A stretch of 64,000 bases of DNA, from assembly GCA_000153445.1 (NCBI GenBank), contig CH672400.1:72782-136781 (forward strand). Direction: 5' to 3'. Made by a program: the position numbers and the translations under genes. The notes below the pieces were generated by a model that ran no database searches, had not been told where the DNA came from, and saw only the letters and a program-made list of their open reading frames with translations. This stretch comes from a gamma proteobacterium HTCC2207. GTDB lineage: Bacteria > Pseudomonadota > Gammaproteobacteria > Pseudomonadales > Porticoccaceae. Below are positions 26,064 through 34,814 of the stretch, in pieces. Positions within the stretch are counted from its first letter, which is position 1. The number at the start of each line of letters is the position of its first letter.

Positions 26064-26894
26064 CTATGCAGCTTCCAGCTCACTACCTTGCAGGGTAATT
26101 CGATGCATCAAGCGCATCTGCCCCTGGTAGTCATTATCAGCCTGATGCCAAGTGCAGCGATTATCCCAGAATGTCACTGAGCCGGGCTGCCAGTTAAAAC
26201 TGCAGGTAAATTGAGGCTGGGCGACATGGGCATAGAGTTCATCGAGCAGTTCACGGCTTTTATCAAACTCCCAGCCCTCAAATTGGATAGTGTGTCCGGG
26301 ATTAACATAGAGCACCTTGCGGCCGCTCTGGGGGTGAGTGATCACCACTGGGTGTGTGGCATCGCCAACTCGATCCATCCCGCCCAACTGATCTTTGAGA
26401 TCGGTAAATCTGTAGAGACCATTTTCGCCATACAGGTGCGTGTTGGAGTGAACTGCGCGGAGCCCTTCAAGGCGCGTTTTTAACGTATTGGGCAGCGCAT
26501 CATAGGCGGCGGCCAAGTTGGCGAACTGGGTATTACCGCCAGTTTCCGGCAGTATTCGTGCCACCAAGATGGAGCCCAGAGCAGGAATATCATCGTAGGA
26601 ATGATCTGTGTGCCAGCCGCCACCTATATTGGTTTGCTGAGTTTTCTCTTTGCGTACTTCGGCAATCAGTGGCGATTCTTCGGTGGTTTTAAAAAATTTA
26701 TTGACGACGATTTTGCCGAAACGGTTGGCGAAACGCAGATGCTCCTCTGGGGGCAATTGTTGGTCTCGGAAAAACAGCAGGCCGTGTTCAGTAAATGCGT
26801 CACGCAGTTGCTCTAGCTGGGCATCGTTCATGGTGGCCAGTTGTAGGTCGCTGACAACGGCACCGCAGTTGGGTGAGAAAGGGGTCACTTTCAT
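26064..26894 (-). CDS. TauD/TfdA family Fe(II)/2-oxoglutarate dioxygenase
   Basis: 276-aa non-heme iron dioxygenase that hydroxylates a small substrate using 2-oxoglutarate and O2. The iron ligands are H95 and D97 (GGWHTDHSYDD) plus the distal His in RITLQG-preceding MHR, with the 2-oxoglutarate-binding Arg in LMHRITL; DNRCTWHQA is also family-typical. The start is set at ATG 26894 because the conserved region begins MKVTPFSPNCGAV. The frame remains open to 27008 only because it runs through the dispersed repeat. Substrate (taurine, other sulfonate, carnitine-like or aromatic ether) cannot be told. First gene of the probable dioxygenase-DUF2256-FAD operon. Confidence 0.9.
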   Translation of the reverse strand: MKVTPFSPNCGAVVSDLQLATMNDAQLEQLRDAFTEHGLLFFRDQQLPPEEHLRFANRFGKIVVNKFFKTTEESPLIAEVRKEKTQQTNIGGGWHTDHSYDDIPALGSILVARILPETGGNTQFANLAAAYDALPNTLKTRLEGLRAVHSNTHLYGENGLYRFTDLKDQLGGMDRVGDATHPVVITHPQSGRKVLYVNPGHTIQFEGWEFDKSRELLDELYAHVAQPQFTCSFNWQPGSVTFWDNRCTWHQADNDYQGQMRLMHRITLQGSELEAA

Positions 26895-27234
26895 AGATGA
26901 CTTCTTATTGTTTTTATTTGAGAGATATTTGAACGTTATTTGAGCACTTTTTGTTGTGCCTGTCATCTCGACACCCAAACTTGTTATCTCGATACTCAAA
27001 CTTGTCATCTCGAACGCATGTGAGAGATCTTGAGATCCCTCGTCGCTCCGCTCTGTCGGGATGACAGCGGGTAAAAAATTTTCTGTTGGGATGACAGCGG
27101 TTAAAAATTTTCGGTCGAGATGACAGAGTGTAGAGGGTGTTCTGTCGGGATGGCAGCGGGAAGAGAGTGTTCTGTCCGGATCACTGAGCGGCAGTCAGAG
27201 GGGATCCTTCGACTGCGCTCAGGGTCACAAGCCT
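26895..27234. other. Repeat-filled intergenic gap
   Basis: A 340-bp gap upstream of the dioxygenase and downstream of doxX, both on the minus strand. It contains the second full 64-bp palindrome (27003-27066) and at least six half-sites of the form TGTCATCTCGA or TCGGGATGACAG (about 26961, 26981, 27083, 27113, 27140) plus a GGATCCTTCGACTGCGCTCAGGGT-type element near 27203-27227. No gene was seen. Confidence 0.75.
27003..27066. repeat. 64-bp dispersed imperfect palindrome, copy 2
   Basis: TGTCATCTCGA at the left and TCGGGATGACA at the right are inverted ends; the interior reads GAGAGATCTTGAGATCCCTC. It is the same length as, and the near-perfect reverse complement of, 23168-23231. Confidence 0.85.
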
Positions 27235-27624
27235 TTAGGCTTGCGACTTATCCAAACTCCAAATTCCCGCGCCGCGCACGGCAATAAACAAGAAGGCAAA
27301 GCAGAACAGCGCAGCCAATTCACCGCGATTAATAATGGGGAAGACATTATTCATGCCGTGAGCCATCCAATATGCCGCAGCCATGGTGCCACTGCAGATA
27401 AAAGCTGTTGGTCGGGTAAACAGTCCAATCATCACCAGTACGCCGCCGACCATTTCAATGGCGCCAGCCGTGTACATCAATGGGTTGAGTGGATAGGGGA
27501 ATTCAACAGGATAATTCATCAGCTTCTGAGTCCCGTGCCAAATAAACAAGAATCCAGTGACGATTCTCAATAGCGCGTAGGCTTGCTCTTCACGGTCATC
27601 TAATAGGTTGTCTAGAAATTTCAT
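27235..27624 (-). CDS. DoxX family membrane protein
   Basis: 129-aa inner-membrane protein with four hydrophobic helices. Family features are ALLRIVTGFLFIWHGTQKLMNYP at the first helix and AGAIEMVGGVLVMIGLFTRPTAFICSGTMAAAYW in the middle. DoxX-like proteins are linked to thiol or redox functions and to membrane detoxification in other organisms, but most, including this type, are unassigned. It is 95 bp downstream of a 31-codon membrane ORF on the same strand. Confidence 0.9.
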   Translation of the reverse strand: MKFLDNLLDDREEQAYALLRIVTGFLFIWHGTQKLMNYPVEFPYPLNPLMYTAGAIEMVGGVLVMIGLFTRPTAFICSGTMAAAYWMAHGMNNVFPIINRGELAALFCFAFLFIAVRGAGIWSLDKSQA

Positions 27625-27719
27625 ATACGCCTCTTTGGTCTTATTGTTTTAGTTTTAGTTTCTGCATTTAGCCTCAGCTTGCAGTGTGAGACAAGGCTCG
27701 AACGCCTACTCTAGGGGAT

Positions 27720-27815
27720 TTATGAGAGTACAACAATAATTATAAGACTGAGTATGATTGGCACCGAGATACAGCTAGCGGCAAATATAAGTATATTACG
27801 AGTGTCTTTAGTCAT
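27720..27815 (-). CDS. Predicted 31-residue membrane peptide
   Basis: A short ORF (ATG 27815 to TAA 27722-27720) encoding 31 aa: a polar start MTKDTRN followed by an unbroken hydrophobic stretch of about 24 residues (ILIFAASCISVPIILSLIII and on), that is, one membrane helix. A perfect AAGGAGGT Shine-Dalgarno lies at 27831-27824, 8 nt before the ATG, the strongest ribosome site in this part of the window. There is no homolog I recognise. The composition and the ribosome site together make it likely real despite its size. It could be a small regulator or subunit; no function is assigned. Confidence 0.65.
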   Translation of the reverse strand: MTKDTRNILIFAASCISVPIILSLIIIVVLS

Positions 27816-27823
27816 AGGTAGTG

Positions 27824-27831
27824 ACCTCCTT
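27824..27831 (-). promoter_or_regulatory. Consensus Shine-Dalgarno of the 31-aa ORF
   Basis: AAGGAGGT on the minus strand, 8 nt from ATG 27815. It is the main evidence that the short frame is translated. Confidence 0.75.
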
Positions 27832-27891
27832 GTGCTATTAAAGCTAGTCACTAAACCCGGGCTTTTCCACTGAGGTTGTCAGTGGCTATAG

Positions 27892-28782
27892 CTAGAGGCC
27901 ACGCTGCCATTCCTCTCGCAGTGGGATCATGCCGGGCTGATTGATGGCGGTGGTGACAATCGATAGCAACTGCTGCTTGTCTTTGCCTAGGACACCTTTC
28001 AGTACCAGATAATTAGACGCGTGATCACTTCTGAAAATCGTTTTATCGAGTTCTAGGTTGCTCAGCAATACCTGCATCTCATGAAACAATTCCATTTTGC
28101 CCAGTTTGCGCCAGCGACCTTCAAAGGCCTCTTCGAAGCGTTCGCTGCCGGTGGGGAATTCCACTACTAGGGTGGAGAGATAATCAGGCTGTGCGGCATT
28201 CATCAGCTTGGCGGAGTTGAGTGCATGTTGCTCGCTGAGTTCGGGGCCGCCGAGTCCATTCAAAATCATCACCGAACTTTTCATACCCGCCTGTTTGATC
28301 TTCTTCAGTGCCACCAGAGAGGAATCGTAATCTTCCCCTTTATTGACTAGTTTCAATACCTCATTATCGCCGCTCTCGCAGCCCACATACATCAGACTCA
28401 GGCCCAGATCTCGCAGATCGCTCAGCTCTTCGACGCTCTTCTTTTTCAGATTGCGCGGCAGGCAATAGGAGGAGACACGCTGCACATCGGGATAGTATTT
28501 ATTGATCATCTGCAGAATATCTACCAACCGCCGAGTACTCAGGGTCATGGCATCGCCGTCGGCTAAAAATACCCGCTTGACCGGATAGCCGGCCTCAGCA
28601 AGCCCACGCAATTCCTCTTCAATTTTCTCTATGGGCTTTGGGCTAAAGCGCTTCTGTTGATCGGTGTACATTTCACAGAAGCTGCACTTGTTGTAAGAGC
28701 AGCCATTGGTCACCTGCAAAATTAGTGAGCGGCCTTCACTGGGTGGACGGAAGACCGGCTGGATATAGTCGAGTGGATACAT
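27892..28782 (-). CDS. Radical SAM protein
   Basis: About 296-aa radical S-adenosylmethionine enzyme. The 4Fe-4S cluster motif is in TNGCSYNKCSFCEMY (C-x3-C-x2-C), near residue 27-34 of the shorter form, followed by a TIM-barrel core (VKRVFLADGDAMTL and SLMYVGCESGDNEVLKLVNKG). It resembles the HemN/Elp3-like superfamily group of uncharacterised oxygen-sensitive enzymes. The start is set at ATG 28782 because the conserved YPLDYIQPVFRPPSEG begins there; a GTG at 28869 would add 29 basic residues without a better ribosome site. Substrate unknown. Confidence 0.87.
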   Translation of the reverse strand: MYPLDYIQPVFRPPSEGRSLILQVTNGCSYNKCSFCEMYTDQQKRFSPKPIEKIEEELRGLAEAGYPVKRVFLADGDAMTLSTRRLVDILQMINKYYPDVQRVSSYCLPRNLKKKSVEELSDLRDLGLSLMYVGCESGDNEVLKLVNKGEDYDSSLVALKKIKQAGMKSSVMILNGLGGPELSEQHALNSAKLMNAAQPDYLSTLVVEFPTGSERFEEAFEGRWRKLGKMELFHEMQVLLSNLELDKTIFRSDHASNYLVLKGVLGKDKQQLLSIVTTAINQPGMIPLREEWQRGL

Positions 28783-28953
28783 AGAGGGTAGTCTGCGGAA
28801 AATTGAGCTTTTAAGTTTACAGGTTTTATTCAGTTTGCATCTGTTGGCAGCCTTTTTTTGATTATTCACGGAATTAATCTAACTTTAGGTAAGTCAGGCA
28901 AAAGAATTAGTCTAAAATGCTGCCATTATTTTGATTATCAGTGACTCTCTTCC

Positions 28954-30372
28954 ATGCAAAACAACAGCTCTGACAAGCCATTCAAACCCGGCATCGGTAT
29001 CGACTTTGGCACCAGCAATAGTGCTGCGGCAGTTTTTGATGGGGAGCAAGTCAGACTGGTACAGCTCAGTGAGCTCAATCCGATTATGCCCTCGGCCAAT
29101 TATATAGATCGAGATTTTGCCTCGACCATTGGTCAGCCTGCGATTGATGACTATATTAGTGACAATCAAGGTCGCAAGGTGGAGCTCAGTGTCGAGGTGA
29201 TTGGCGAGGCGCGCACCAGTGCTGGCACCGGCGATGGCCCGGCCAGTGAGTCTGAAACCACTAAGGTTTACGGTCAGGCATTTAACGATGCCAGTCTGCC
29301 TGGGCGACTATTCCGCGGCACTAAGCGCTTGCTGGGCAATACCGCCAGTGACAAGACGGTAATTTTTAGCCGACCATTTCGTCTGGTGGCGCTGGTTACG
29401 CCTATATTAGTGGGTATTCGCAAAGCCCTGCGTCGCAGTGTTGATAACAGCAGCCAGGCCTGTATTGGCCATCCAGTGAATTTCGAGGGTATGGAGCAGG
29501 GTCGCAACAATGTGGCACTGCAGCGTCTCAGTGAATCCTATCGCCATGCGGGTATTACCGAGCAGAGCTTTTGCCCGGAACCTACAGCGGCGGCTATCAG
29601 CTACCTGTATAACTATCCCCACAGCCGCGATCAGCTGATGCTGACCGTGGATTTTGGTGGCGGCACCCTGGATTTTTGTATTCTGCGCCGCAAGGGCACG
29701 GAGTTTTCTGTCGAAGCGACCCATGGTATTGCCCTGGGTGGCGATAAGATTGACCAGACTATTTTTCGCGAGCTGGTTTTTCCGCTGCTGGGCAAGGGCG
29801 AACGCTGGTCGCGTATGGTCGATGGCAGTGAAGTGGATACGTTGTTTCCCTTTGCTGAGTTTGAAGAGCTGCTGATTAATTGGCCGGTGAGCTATATGCT
29901 CAATCAAAACAAATACACCGCCTCGGTGATGCAGCGCATGGTGCTGCCGGATGAGGGGGCGATTAAATTTAAGCGTCTCTATGATCTGATTAAGCAGAAC
30001 TACAGCTATCAGGTATTTGAGGCGATCAAGGCGTTTAAGGCCGAGCTGTCAGTGTCTGATTCCGCGGTATTGGATATTCCCGAGATTGATATTGAAGTGC
30101 GACTGGAGCGCTGGGAGTTTGAGCTGATGATTACCGATCTACTCTTCGAACTGGAACAGGCGATTAGCTTAATTCTCAATAAAGCGGGCTTGCACGCAGA
30201 TGATATTGACCTAGTGTTGCGCACTGGTGGTTCTTCATTAATTCCCGCGGTTAAGGATATCCTCGAGAACCAGTTCCCGGGCAAGGTCGTCGAACATGAC
30301 CCCTTTACCAGTGTAGCTGCGGGTTTGGCGATTGCTGATTATTTTGGTTACGGCTCAGATATTCCTCAATAG
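28954..30372 (+). CDS. Hsp70-family protein (YegD-like)
   Basis: 472-aa actin/Hsp70-fold ATPase without the usual C-terminal substrate-binding domain. It has phosphate-1 GIGIDFGTSNSAAAVF, phosphate-2 LTVDFGGGTLDFCIL and adenosine motif LRTGGSSLIPAVKDIL. YegD of E. coli has the same size and domain content, so this is a YegD-like solitary Hsp70 ATPase; client and partner are unknown. It is divergent to the radical SAM gene across 171 bp. Four 14-bp tandem repeats start at its TAG stop codon. Confidence 0.88.
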   Translation: MQNNSSDKPFKPGIGIDFGTSNSAAAVFDGEQVRLVQLSELNPIMPSANYIDRDFASTIGQPAIDDYISDNQGRKVELSVEVIGEARTSAGTGDGPASESETTKVYGQAFNDASLPGRLFRGTKRLLGNTASDKTVIFSRPFRLVALVTPILVGIRKALRRSVDNSSQACIGHPVNFEGMEQGRNNVALQRLSESYRHAGITEQSFCPEPTAAAISYLYNYPHSRDQLMLTVDFGGGTLDFCILRRKGTEFSVEATHGIALGGDKIDQTIFRELVFPLLGKGERWSRMVDGSEVDTLFPFAEFEELLINWPVSYMLNQNKYTASVMQRMVLPDEGAIKFKRLYDLIKQNYSYQVFEAIKAFKAELSVSDSAVLDIPEIDIEVRLERWEFELMITDLLFELEQAISLILNKAGLHADDIDLVLRTGGSSLIPAVKDILENQFPGKVVEHDPFTSVAAGLAIADYFGYGSDIPQ

Positions 30373-30426
30373 AGCTTCCTTACAAGAGCTTCCTTACAAG
30401 AGCTTCCTTAACAGGGCCTCCTTAAA
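30371..30426. repeat. 14-bp tandem repeat, four copies, at hsp70-like stop codon
   Basis: AGAGCTTCCTTACA at 30371 and 30385, AGAGCTTCCTTAAC at 30399 and AGGGCCTCCTTAAA at 30413. The first unit begins within the TAG stop codon (30370-30372). Confidence 0.9.
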
Positions 30427-30440
30427 AGACCCTCTCTATT

Positions 30441-30462
30441 AACAGCCGTTAAACAGGCTGTT
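30441..30462 (+). terminator. Candidate terminator hairpin after hsp70-like gene
   Basis: AACAGCC (30441-30447) pairs with GGCTGTT (30456-30462), followed by CACAAATAATTTTT. A 7-bp stem with a weak late T run. Confidence 0.4.
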
Positions 30463-30567
30463 CACAAATAATTTTTCTGATTGAGAGCACCTCAGTATCT
30501 GTTCTCCGCAAAACTTACTTGCATGCAGCAAGCAAGATAACTAAACTCCCCTCCATTGATACTCTAA

Positions 30568-33500
30568 ATGGACCATAAAATGACTACCTCTTCAGTTTCC
30601 GTAAGCACTCATGCCACTACTGCACCTTCGACTCCAGCGCAGAAAAAGGGCATTCCGCTGCGTTTTGTGACCGCTGCCAGCCTATTTGATGGGCACGATG
30701 CGGCGATCAATATTATGCGCCGTATTCTTCAGGGTGCTGGTGTTGAGGTCATTCATCTGGCGCACAACCGTTCTGTGGCTGAAGTGGTTCAGACTGCACT
30801 GCAGGAAGATGCTCAGGGTATTGCGATCAGCTCCTATCAGGGCGGCCATGTGGAGTACTTTAAGTACGCGGTGGATCTACTAAAAGAAGCCGGTGCTGAA
30901 CATATTAAGATTTTCGGTGGCGGCGGTGGCGTGATTGTCCCAGAGGAAATTAAAGAGCTTGAGGCCTATGGTGTCGAGCGTATCTACTCTCCCTATGACG
31001 GACAGAATCTCGGCCTCGTTGGCATGATCGACGATATGATCGAGCGCTGTTCATTGGGTGCGTACACTGATGTAACAGTGGCCGCCAGTGAGCTGGCTGG
31101 GCAAGATGGGCGCAATAATTTATCCCGTCTTATCACCGCCATTGAGCGCGATGAGCTCAATCCTGAACAGCAAAATTCACTCCGTGAGCAGGCACAATTT
31201 CTTAGCAATACTGTGCCCGTTCTGGGTATTACTGGTACCGGTGGTGCAGGTAAGTCTTCACTAACTGATGAGTTGATTCGTCGTTTCCGCCAAGACAGTG
31301 CCGATGAACTTAAGATTGCGGTGCTGGCGATCGATCCAACAAGACGTAAAACCGGTGGCGCTTTACTTGGCGACCGTATCCGCATGAATGCAATTTATCA
31401 TCCCTCTATCTATATGCGCTCTATAGGCACCCGCGGTGCCACCGGTGAAGTGCCGGCGGCGCTAAAAGATATAGTCTGCGCCATGCGCCTTGGCGGTTTT
31501 GATCTAGTGGTTGTTGAAACGCCGGGTATAGGCCAGGGCGATGCTGGCATTGTGCCCTATGTGGATGTGCCGATTTATGTCATGACGCCAGAATTTGGCG
31601 CCCAGAGTCAGCTGGAAAAAATCGATATGCTGGATTACGCCGAGCTGGCGATTATCAATAAATTTGACCGCAAGGGTAGCGACGACGCCTATCGCGATGT
31701 GTGCAAGCAAGTGCAGCGCAACCGCGAAGCCTGGACCCAGATGCCGGATGAGATGCCAGTGTTTGGCACCATTGCTTCACGCTTTAATGACGACGGTGTC
31801 ACGGCGGCTTACCAGGAGCTTATTGGCCTATTACAGCAGCGTGGATTGCGCAGTTTTGAGCAACATCTGGCGAAAGTCGATCGCCGCACCCCATCGGAAA
31901 AAACCGTGGTCGTGCCTGCAGATCGTCAGCGCTATTTGGCCGAGATTGCTGCTGGGGTGCGCAACTATCACAAGCAGGTTGCAGTTCAGGCTAATCTGGC
32001 TCGCCAGCAGCAACAGCTGGCGGCAACCAAAACCATGCTATTGGAAAGCGGCAGCGATGCACCAGAGACTATTGATAGTCTAATTGCCGAGCGCAAACAG
32101 GCTATGGACATTAAGGCGAGTAATCTTTTAGAGAACTGGCCCGCGGTAGTCGAAGCCTACAGTGGCGACGAAAAAGTTGATGTGCTGCCCAATGGCAAAG
32201 AAATTGTTACCAAACTAAATACGATTTCTCTGGCGGGCAACAAGATCTCCCGTGTTTCCTTGCCGCGCTTTGAAGATCATGGCGAACTGCTCAAGTGGCT
32301 GATGCGTGAAAATCTGCCCGGTGAGTTCCCTTACACTGCTGGTGTATTTCCCTTTAAACGCGAGGGTGAAGATCCGGCGCGGATGTTTGCCGGTGAGGGT
32401 GATGCGTTTAAAACTAATCGCCGCTTTAAGGCGCTGTCGGAACATGCCGATGCTAAGCGTCTCTCTACCGCGTTTGATTCCGTAACCCTCTACGGATTTG
32501 ACCCTCATGAGCGTCCGGATATTTATGGCAAGGTGGGCAATGCCGGTGTCTCCATCTGTACGCTGGATGATATGAAAGCCCTCTATGATGGCTTTGATCT
32601 GTGTAATCCAACCACCTCGGTTTCCATGACCATTAATGGGCCAGCACCGACTATCTTGGCAATGTTTTTAAACACTGCCATTGATCAACAGGTGGATCAG
32701 TTTGTTGCTGAACACAGCCGCCAGCCCAAAGATGATGAATATCAAACCCTGCGCAGCAATACGTTGAAGCGTGTGCGCGGCACAGTACAGGCAGATATTC
32801 TTAAGGAAGATCAGGGTCAGAATACCTGCATTTTCTCCACTGAATTTAGCCTGCGCATGATGGGCGATATGCAGCAGTACTTTATTAACGAACAGATCCG
32901 CAACTTCTACTCAGTGTCGATCTCCGGATACCATATCGCCGAAGCCGGCGCTAACCCAATCTCTCAGCTGGCCTTTACCCTTTCTAATGGCTTTACCTTT
33001 GTAGAGGCCTATCTGGCTCGGGGTATGAATATTGATGACTTCGCGCCTAACCTGTCGTTCTTCTTCTCCAATGGTATGGATCCGGAGTACACAGTAATGG
33101 GTCGAGTGGCGCGCCGTATTTGGGCGACCTCAATGCGCGATCTTTACGATGCCAATCCGCGCAGCCAGAAGCTGAAATACCATATTCAAACCTCTGGCCG
33201 TTCCTTGCACGCTCAGGAAATGAACTTCAATGATATTCGGACTACTCTGCAAGCCTTAATCGCGATTTACGATAACTGTAATAGCCTGCACACCAATGCC
33301 TACGATGAAGCCATTACCACCCCCACTGAAGAGTCGGTGCGCCGAGCATTGGCGATCCAGCTGATTATTAATCAGGAGTGGGGCCTGGCGAAAAATGAAA
33401 ACCCCAGTCAGGGCGCGTTTATTATCGACGAGCTAACTGATCTGGTTGAAGAGGCGGTACTGCAGGAATTTGAGAAAATCTCCGATCGTGGCGGTGTGTT

Positions 33501-33873
33501 GGGTGCCATGGAAACCGGTTATCAGCGCGGCAAGATTCAGGAAGAGTCACTCTATTATGAGCACAAGAAGCATGATGGTTCCTTCCCAATTGTGGGGGTG
33601 AATACTTTCCTTAGCGAGACTGAAGAAGAGCCCATGGAAATTGAATTGGCCCGTTCCACCGAGGCTGAAAAGCAGAGTCAGATTAAACGTCTGAGAGCTT
33701 TCCAGGAGACACATAGCGCAGAGTCTGCGGAAGTGCTTAGACGCTTGCAGGATACAGTGAGCGAAGGCGGCAATGGTTTTGAAGTGTTGATGGATGCAGT
33801 GCGAGTCTGTTCATTGGGCGAGATTACCAATGCGTTATTCGACGTTGGCGGACAGTACAGACGTAGCATGTAA
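30568..33873 (+). CDS. icmF: Fused isobutyryl-CoA mutase IcmF
   Basis: 1101-aa adenosylcobalamin enzyme interconverting isobutyryl-CoA and n-butyryl-CoA. Three parts are fused: an N-terminal B12-binding domain (residues about 30-160, [13 protein letters not shown] and [12 protein letters not shown]), a MeaB-like G-protein chaperone (Walker [11 protein letters not shown] near 222, then ETPGIGQGD and [10 protein letters not shown]), and the mutase barrel (from about 580, [23 protein letters not shown]). The Phe in GVFPF is where methylmalonyl-CoA mutase has Tyr, which fits the isobutyryl-CoA type. Length and order match known IcmF. The cell must have cobalamin and adenosyltransferase. A TetR gene follows 200 bp later. 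Confidence 0.95.
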   Translation: MDHKMTTSSVSVSTHATTAPSTPAQKKGIPLRFVTAASLFDGHDAAINIMRRILQGAGVEVIHLAHNRSVAEVVQTALQEDAQGIAISSYQGGHVEYFKYAVDLLKEAGAEHIKIFGGGGGVIVPEEIKELEAYGVERIYSPYDGQNLGLVGMIDDMIERCSLGAYTDVTVAASELAGQDGRNNLSRLITAIERDELNPEQQNSLREQAQFLSNTVPVLGITGTGGAGKSSLTDELIRRFRQDSADELKIAVLAIDPTRRKTGGALLGDRIRMNAIYHPSIYMRSIGTRGATGEVPAALKDIVCAMRLGGFDLVVVETPGIGQGDAGIVPYVDVPIYVMTPEFGAQSQLEKIDMLDYAELAIINKFDRKGSDDAYRDVCKQVQRNREAWTQMPDEMPVFGTIASRFNDDGVTAAYQELIGLLQQRGLRSFEQHLAKVDRRTPSEKTVVVPADRQRYLAEIAAGVRNYHKQVAVQANLARQQQQLAATKTMLLESGSDAPETIDSLIAERKQAMDIKASNLLENWPAVVEAYSGDEKVDVLPNGKEIVTKLNTISLAGNKISRVSLPRFEDHGELLKWLMRENLPGEFPYTAGVFPFKREGEDPARMFAGEGDAFKTNRRFKALSEHADAKRLSTAFDSVTLYGFDPHERPDIYGKVGNAGVSICTLDDMKALYDGFDLCNPTTSVSMTINGPAPTILAMFLNTAIDQQVDQFVAEHSRQPKDDEYQTLRSNTLKRVRGTVQADILKEDQGQNTCIFSTEFSLRMMGDMQQYFINEQIRNFYSVSISGYHIAEAGANPISQLAFTLSNGFTFVEAYLARGMNIDDFAPNLSFFFSNGMDPEYTVMGRVARRIWATSMRDLYDANPRSQKLKYHIQTSGRSLHAQEMNFNDIRTTLQALIAIYDNCNSLHTNAYDEAITTPTEESVRRALAIQLIINQEWGLAKNENPSQGAFIIDELTDLVEEAVLQEFEKISDRGGVLGAMETGYQRGKIQEESLYYEHKKHDGSFPIVGVNTFLSETEEEPMEIELARSTEAEKQSQIKRLRAFQETHSAESAEVLRRLQDTVSEGGNGFEVLMDAVRVCSLGEITNALFDVGGQYRRSM

Positions 33874-33979
33874 TCATGCTTGGTATTTTCCGTCAGAAGG
33901 GCGTTAAAAATGTACTTATTCGGTCATTTGTTAACAAAACCTCCCTTATTGCGTGCATTTTTGCCTACTTCTGACGCAA

Positions 33980-34003
33980 ACTACCGGCGCATGACGCGGT
34001 AGT
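33980..34003 (+). other. Small hairpin after icmF
   Basis: ACTACCG (33980-33986) pairs with CGGTAGT (33997-34003). No T tract follows. Possibly a terminator-like or regulatory structure before the TetR gene. Confidence 0.35.
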
Positions 34004-34022
34004 GGAATAAAACCAGAAATCG

Positions 34023-34067
34023 TTAATCTAGAAACTGCTAATCTAGGAACCGTTAATCTAGGAACTA
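34023..34067. repeat. 15-bp tandem repeat upstream of TetR gene
   Basis: Three 15-bp units, TTAATCTAGAAACTG, CTAATCTAGGAACCG and TTAATCTAGGAACTA, ending 7 bp before the ATG at 34074; the last unit provides the AGGA ribosome site. Confidence 0.9.
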
Positions 34068-34073
34068 TAAGAA

Positions 34074-34691
34074 ATGCCCAAAGCCCTCCGACTCACTCAG
34101 GTTGAGCGCAAAGAAATCTCCGACGCCAAGATGCTTGAGGCGGCGGTGGATTTGATTGTCGAGCGCGGAGCGGGGCTCGTCACTCTAAAAGATGTGGGTG
34201 AAAAAGCCGGATACTCTCGCGGGCTGGCTGGATATCGCTTTGGCAATCGCGAGGGCCTATTTGATTTTGTACTCAGGTCGGTTGGCGATGAATGGCTCGG
34301 CGAACTCACCCAGGTGACCGCTAGTAGTTTTGGTTATCAGGCCATAGCCGCGGCCCTCGATGCGCATATTAAATTCTGTGAAGATGCGCCAAAGCATGTG
34401 GAAGCATTCTATCGCCTTTGGTTTGATTCTATGGCCCCAGACTCACAGCTTAAAGCGGTTATTTTAGGGATTCACCAGCGTCGTCGTGGCGATGTTATCA
34501 GCTGGATTGATCAGGCTGTGGCCGCAGGCGAAGTGCCGGCAACGGTGAATGCGGGAATGCTGGCGGATCACTTTACTGCTTCCGTCAGCGGCATCGTCTA
34601 CCACTGGATGACCGATCCGGATAATCTCGATGAAATGCGCAATCTACATGAAGCCCTTAAGCAGGTCATGCACAGTATGTTGCGCGGCTAA
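34074..34691 (+). CDS. TetR family transcriptional regulator
   Basis: 205-aa repressor. The N-terminal helix-turn-helix (residues about 15-65) reads KMLEAAVDLIVERGAGLVTLKDVGEKAGYSRGLAGYRFGNREGL, a TetR pattern. The C-terminal domain would bind an unknown ligand. Its position between icmF and a molybdenum hydroxylase operon on the same strand suggests it controls one of them; the 123-bp gap to the 2Fe-2S gene is a reasonable operator site, but no clear palindrome was identified. Confidence 0.9.
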   Translation: MPKALRLTQVERKEISDAKMLEAAVDLIVERGAGLVTLKDVGEKAGYSRGLAGYRFGNREGLFDFVLRSVGDEWLGELTQVTASSFGYQAIAAALDAHIKFCEDAPKHVEAFYRLWFDSMAPDSQLKAVILGIHQRRRGDVISWIDQAVAAGEVPATVNAGMLADHFTASVSGIVYHWMTDPDNLDEMRNLHEALKQVMHSMLRG

Positions 34692-34814
34692 TCGGTTGCC
34701 TCAAAAACCGGTTGATATGAGACCTTAGTGGTCACTCTTGGCGCTCCTCAGATATTGAAATTTGTCCCTTTAATCTGCAATCTAGAGAAGTCTGTTTAGC
34801 GAGCTAGGTGTGCC

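Noticed and set aside
30373-30567. Possible cobalamin riboswitch before icmF
   Set aside because: The region is filled by the tandem repeat and a 7-bp hairpin; no B12-box-like sequence was seen.
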